From the NCBI RefSeq assembly GCF_039555755.1, contig NZ_CP154631.1, positions 1,302,001 through 1,366,000 of the forward strand: 64,000 bases of DNA, read 5' to 3'. Positions 61,429 through 64,000 of the stretch are shown here, one piece after another (position 1 is the first letter of the stretch; the number at the start of each line of letters is the position of its first letter). The stretch is from Pseudomonas sediminis (GTDB lineage: Bacteria; Pseudomonadota; Gammaproteobacteria; Pseudomonadales; Pseudomonadaceae). A program made the position numbers and the translations under genes. The notes beneath the pieces were generated by a model. That model saw only the letters and a list, made by a program, of their open reading frames with translations, was not told the origin of the DNA and searched no databases.

Positions 61429-62502
61429 ATGGCTAGATCACTGACTACCAGCGTTTCCACCTTCGCCCTGGTGGCGGCACTGGGACTGGCAACGGGCAGC
61501 GCCACCGCCCAGGACAGCCTTACCGTGGTTTCCTGGGGCGGGTCCTACGGCGCCGCGCAGAAGAAACACGTCATCGACCCGTACCAGGCGGAATCCGGCG
61601 TCAAGGTCCTGTTCGAGGACTACTCGGGTGGCGTTGCCGAGATCAAGGCTCAGGTCGAATCCGGCAACATCCAGTGGGACGTGGTTGACTTCGAAGTGAT
61701 CGACCTCGAGCGCGCCTGCTCCGAAGGCTTGCTGGAAACCCTCGACCACAGCGTGTTGCCGGCCGGTATCGACGGCACCGCAGCAGCACAGGACTTCATT
61801 CCCGAAGCACTGGCCAGTGAGTGCGCGGTGGGCAACATCGTCTGGTCGGTGGTGTTCGCCTTCAACGACAACACCATCGGCGGCACCAAGGCCACCAGCA
61901 TTGGCGACTTCTTCGACACCACCAAGATTCCGGGCAAGCGCGCCATGCGCAAACGCCCGCAGGTGAACATGGAGTGGGCGCTGATGGCCGATGGCGTTGC
62001 GCCTGAGGAAGTCTACGAAGTACTGGCCACGCCGGAAGGCCAACAACGCGCCTTCGACAAGCTGGCCAGCATCAAGAAAGACATCGTCTGGTTCGACTCT
62101 TGGTCGCAGGCGCCACAACTGCTCAACGACGGCGGCGCAGTGCTGGTGCAGTCGGCCAATGGCCGCTTCTACGACGCCATCGTGCAGGAGAAGAAGCCCT
62201 TCGAAATCGTCTGGGACGGCCACGTCTACGACCTCGACGCCTGGGCCATCGTCAAAGGCTCGAAGAAGAAAGACCTGGCTATGGAATTCATCAAGTACGC
62301 CACTGGCTCCAAGCCGCTGGCCGGCATGCCGGACGTGGCCTACGGCCCGACCCGCAAGTCGTCCATGCCACTGGCTGACCAGAACGCTGCGCCGCACCTG
62401 CCGACCGCCCACCTGGACAAAGGCATCCAGGCCGGCTCCGAGTTCTGGGCTGACTATGGCGAGTCGCTGGGCGAGAAGTTCAACGAGTGGCTGTTGAAGT
62501 AA
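61429..62502 (+). CDS. Polyamine-type ABC transporter substrate-binding protein
   Basis: A 357-residue periplasmic binding protein of the PotD/PotF class. Signal peptide about 1-27 (ending ATAQ). SLTVVSWGGSYGAAQ and DVVDFEVIDLERAC are family blocks; acidic and Trp residues (WDVVDFE, WFDSWSQ, WDGHVYDLDAWAI) line the site in this class. Polyamine, or a related amine, is inferred. Three strong hairpins lie between it and the permease, which would favour more binding protein than permease. Confidence 0.9.
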   Translation: MARSLTTSVSTFALVAALGLATGSATAQDSLTVVSWGGSYGAAQKKHVIDPYQAESGVKVLFEDYSGGVAEIKAQVESGNIQWDVVDFEVIDLERACSEGLLETLDHSVLPAGIDGTAAAQDFIPEALASECAVGNIVWSVVFAFNDNTIGGTKATSIGDFFDTTKIPGKRAMRKRPQVNMEWALMADGVAPEEVYEVLATPEGQQRAFDKLASIKKDIVWFDSWSQAPQLLNDGGAVLVQSANGRFYDAIVQEKKPFEIVWDGHVYDLDAWAIVKGSKKKDLAMEFIKYATGSKPLAGMPDVAYGPTRKSSMPLADQNAAPHLPTAHLDKGIQAGSEFWADYGESLGEKFNEWLLK

Positions 62503-62514
62503 AGGCCATCAGCT

Positions 62515-62600
62515 CCCCTCTCCCACTTGTGGGAGAGGGGTTGGGGGAGAGGGTGAATCTGTCACCCTCTCCCCAGCCCTCTCCCGTAAACGGGAGAGGG
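62515..62600. repeat. Triple-hairpin repeat between binding-protein and permease genes
   Basis: Three stems follow each other: CCCCTCTCCCA/TGGGAGAGGGG (62515-62540), GGGGAGAGGGTGA/TCACCCTCTCCCC (62544-62574, 13 bp), and CCCTCTCCCG-TAAA-CGGGAGAGGG (62577-62600). The last is identical to the core at 51697-51720. This REP-like array sits within an ABC operon. Confidence 0.8.
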
Positions 62601-62648
62601 AGCTACTGATCGACACTTGCTGTGCGCCCTGTTTTACGGAGTAACACC

Positions 62649-63884
62649 TTGTCATCCCTGACCACCAGCGAAGCCGGCCAAGCCGCCAGCGCCCGTCGCA
62701 AGAAACGCCTCGCCGCCTTTCTCTTCGTGGTGCCGCTGCTGCTGTTCATCATCGTCACCTTCGTCGCCCCCATCGGTACCATGCTGTGGCGCAGCGTGTA
62801 TCACCCGACCGTGGCCGAACTGATTCCGCAGACCCTGGCCGAGCTCGAACGCTGGGACGATCACAAGCAACTGCCGGACGAGAAGACCCTGCAGGTATTC
62901 GTCAGCGAACTGCACGCGCTAAACGAGCAACGCCTGTCAGGTAAGCTGTCCGAGGAGTTCAACCGCGCCTATACGGGCATGTCCAGCGTGGTCAAATCCA
63001 CCGTGCGGCGCATCGGCCGGATGGATGCCGAAGCGCTGTCCTCCGAGGGCGTCGAAGCCCTGCTCGCCAGCCATCGCAACTGGAGCAAACCCGAGCTGTG
63101 GTACGCCATCGAGCGTTCCGGCAAGGTCTACACCTACGACTACTACCTGACGGCCCTGGATCTGGAACTGCACCCCGACGATGGCATCCAGGTGCGGCAG
63201 GACACGCAGATTTACCTGCAGCTGTATTCCAAGACCCTGAACATGGCGCTGGTCATCACCCTGCTCTGCGCCCTGCTCGGCTATCCGCTGGCCTACTACC
63301 TCGCCGGCCTGCCGTCGAACCGCGCCAACCTGCTGCTGGTGCTGGTGCTGCTGCCGTTCTGGACCTCGCTGCTGGTGCGCACCACCTCGTGGATCGCGCT
63401 GCTGCAGACCAACGGCGTGATCAACTCCTTCCTCATGGGCATCGGTATCATCAGCCAGCCCTTCGAGATGCTCTACACCTCGTTCGCCACCGTGGTGGCG
63501 ATGACCCACATCCTGCTGCCGTTCATGATCCTGCCGCTGTACAGCGTGATGCGCGGCATCGACCCCAGCTACATGCGCGCCGCACTCAGCCTGGGCGACA
63601 AGCCAATACCGGCGTTCGCCCGCATCTACTTCCCGATGACCCTGCCCGGCCTGAGTGCCGGGGCGCTGCTGGTGTTCATCATCTCGGTCGGCTACTACAT
63701 CACCCCGGCGCTGGTCGGTGGCACCGACGGGCAGATGATCAGCAACATCATCGCCTTCCACATGCAGCGCTCGAACAACTGGGAGCTGGCCGCCGCGCTG
63801 GGCTCGCTGCTGCTCGGGCTGATCCTGCTGCTGTACTGGGTGTACGACCGCTTCGTCGGCGCCAGCAACATCAAGTTGGGATGA
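62649..63884 (+). CDS. Polyamine-type ABC transporter permease
   Basis: A 411-residue inner-membrane permease of the PotB/PotH class. TTG at 62649 is chosen because GGAG lies seven bases before it; a GTG at 62622 lacks one and the resulting leader is unusual. TM1 (FLFVVPLLLFIIVTFV) is followed by a long periplasmic domain (about 55-195) and five further helices. The EAA loop is MRAALSLGDKPIPAFARIYFPM, which contacts the ATPase. The long loop after TM1 is a feature of this subgroup. Confidence 0.88.
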   Translation: MSSLTTSEAGQAASARRKKRLAAFLFVVPLLLFIIVTFVAPIGTMLWRSVYHPTVAELIPQTLAELERWDDHKQLPDEKTLQVFVSELHALNEQRLSGKLSEEFNRAYTGMSSVVKSTVRRIGRMDAEALSSEGVEALLASHRNWSKPELWYAIERSGKVYTYDYYLTALDLELHPDDGIQVRQDTQIYLQLYSKTLNMALVITLLCALLGYPLAYYLAGLPSNRANLLLVLVLLPFWTSLLVRTTSWIALLQTNGVINSFLMGIGIISQPFEMLYTSFATVVAMTHILLPFMILPLYSVMRGIDPSYMRAALSLGDKPIPAFARIYFPMTLPGLSAGALLVFIISVGYYITPALVGGTDGQMISNIIAFHMQRSNNWELAAALGSLLLGLILLLYWVYDRFVGASNIKLG

Positions 63885-63891
63885 TGAGACG

Positions 63892-64000
63892 ATGAAGATC
63901 CCCGCCTACTACGGTTTCTGGCACCACCTCGGACACTGGCTGCTCAAGGCCAGCTCCCGGCTGGTGTTGCTGTTCCTGATCCTGCCGATCCTGGTGATCG
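63892..64000 (+). CDS. Polyamine-type ABC transporter second permease, N-terminal fragment (cut by window edge)
   Basis: The start at 63892, seven bases after the first permease stop, gives MKIPAYYGFWHHLGHWLLKA followed by a hydrophobic helix (LVLLFLILPILVI) that runs off the window. Only 36 codons are seen. The position and TM1 fit a PotC/PotI-type permease. Confidence 0.8.
   Translation, partial: MKIPAYYGFWHHLGHWLLKASSRLVLLFLILPILVI

Overview
This window is a stretch of Pseudomonas chromosome. Its base composition is high-GC, start sites carry Pseudomonas-type ribosome binding sites, and the encoded proteins (PilT, NtrB, RpoH, MetW and others) read like Pseudomonas proteins throughout. From memory of gene order, the mix of blocks fits the P. 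mendocina/P. oleovorans side of the genus better than P. aeruginosa, but no search was run. It is mostly a conserved housekeeping backbone with no prophage, IS transposase, CRISPR, rRNA or tRNA. Accessory signal sits in intergenic repeats, two miniature inverted-repeat elements and a few small cassettes.

Layout. (1) 1-5.6 kb: glycine and glycine-betaine catabolism: glyA (cut by the left edge), a small secreted protein, ltaA, and the divergent pair gbcB/gbcA. (2) 5.7-9.2 kb: translation-linked genes (an RlmE-type methyltransferase, a SpoU-type methyltransferase, typA). (3) 9.3-16.8 kb: a 154-bp MITE-like element, thiI, then the nitrogen-control block glnA - two DUF4124 proteins - ntrB - ntrC, with sigma-54 promoters and NtrC-like sites in front of both glnA and ntrB. 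(4) 16.9-19.5 kb: a TM2 protein, then a LexA-box-controlled pair, a radical SAM protein with a helix-hairpin-helix end and a DUF4130-type partner. This is the best candidate for an undescribed DNA-repair or modification system. (5) 19.5-31.6 kb: pilU/pilT, and divergently yggS-proC-yggT-yggU, a dynamin-like GTPase, metX-metW-DUF4426-rdgB-hemW-DUF3392. (6) 31.0-41.1 kb, mostly minus strand: a P-loop kinase-like protein, DUF1329, trmB, thiG-thiS, DUF423, a possible structured RNA, mtgA, rpoH, ftsY-ftsE-ftsX. (7) 41.2-51.6 kb: an M16 peptidase pair, rsmD, a small membrane protein, an alpha/beta hydrolase, a TetR-controlled aldehyde dehydrogenase/Tat protein/GMC oxidoreductase cluster, coaD. (8) 51.8-60 kb: ferredoxin, ggt, a Na/Pi-cotransporter family protein, a PlsC-like acyltransferase, mutM, an HDOD protein, rlmI. 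(9) 60.2-64 kb: a polyamine-type ABC transporter behind a likely sigma-54 promoter, cut by the right edge.

The nitrogen theme recurs. NtrB/NtrC, glutamine synthetase, betaine-to-glycine catabolism and a sigma-54-driven polyamine-type importer are all here, and the control sites visible in the DNA suggest coordinated use of organic nitrogen. Several starts were moved from the longest reading frame to an internal codon because of a clear ribosome binding site or known family N-terminus (for example typA GTG at 9195, glnA 11264, ntrB 14277, ntrC 15362, rpoH 37951, ftsY 41107).
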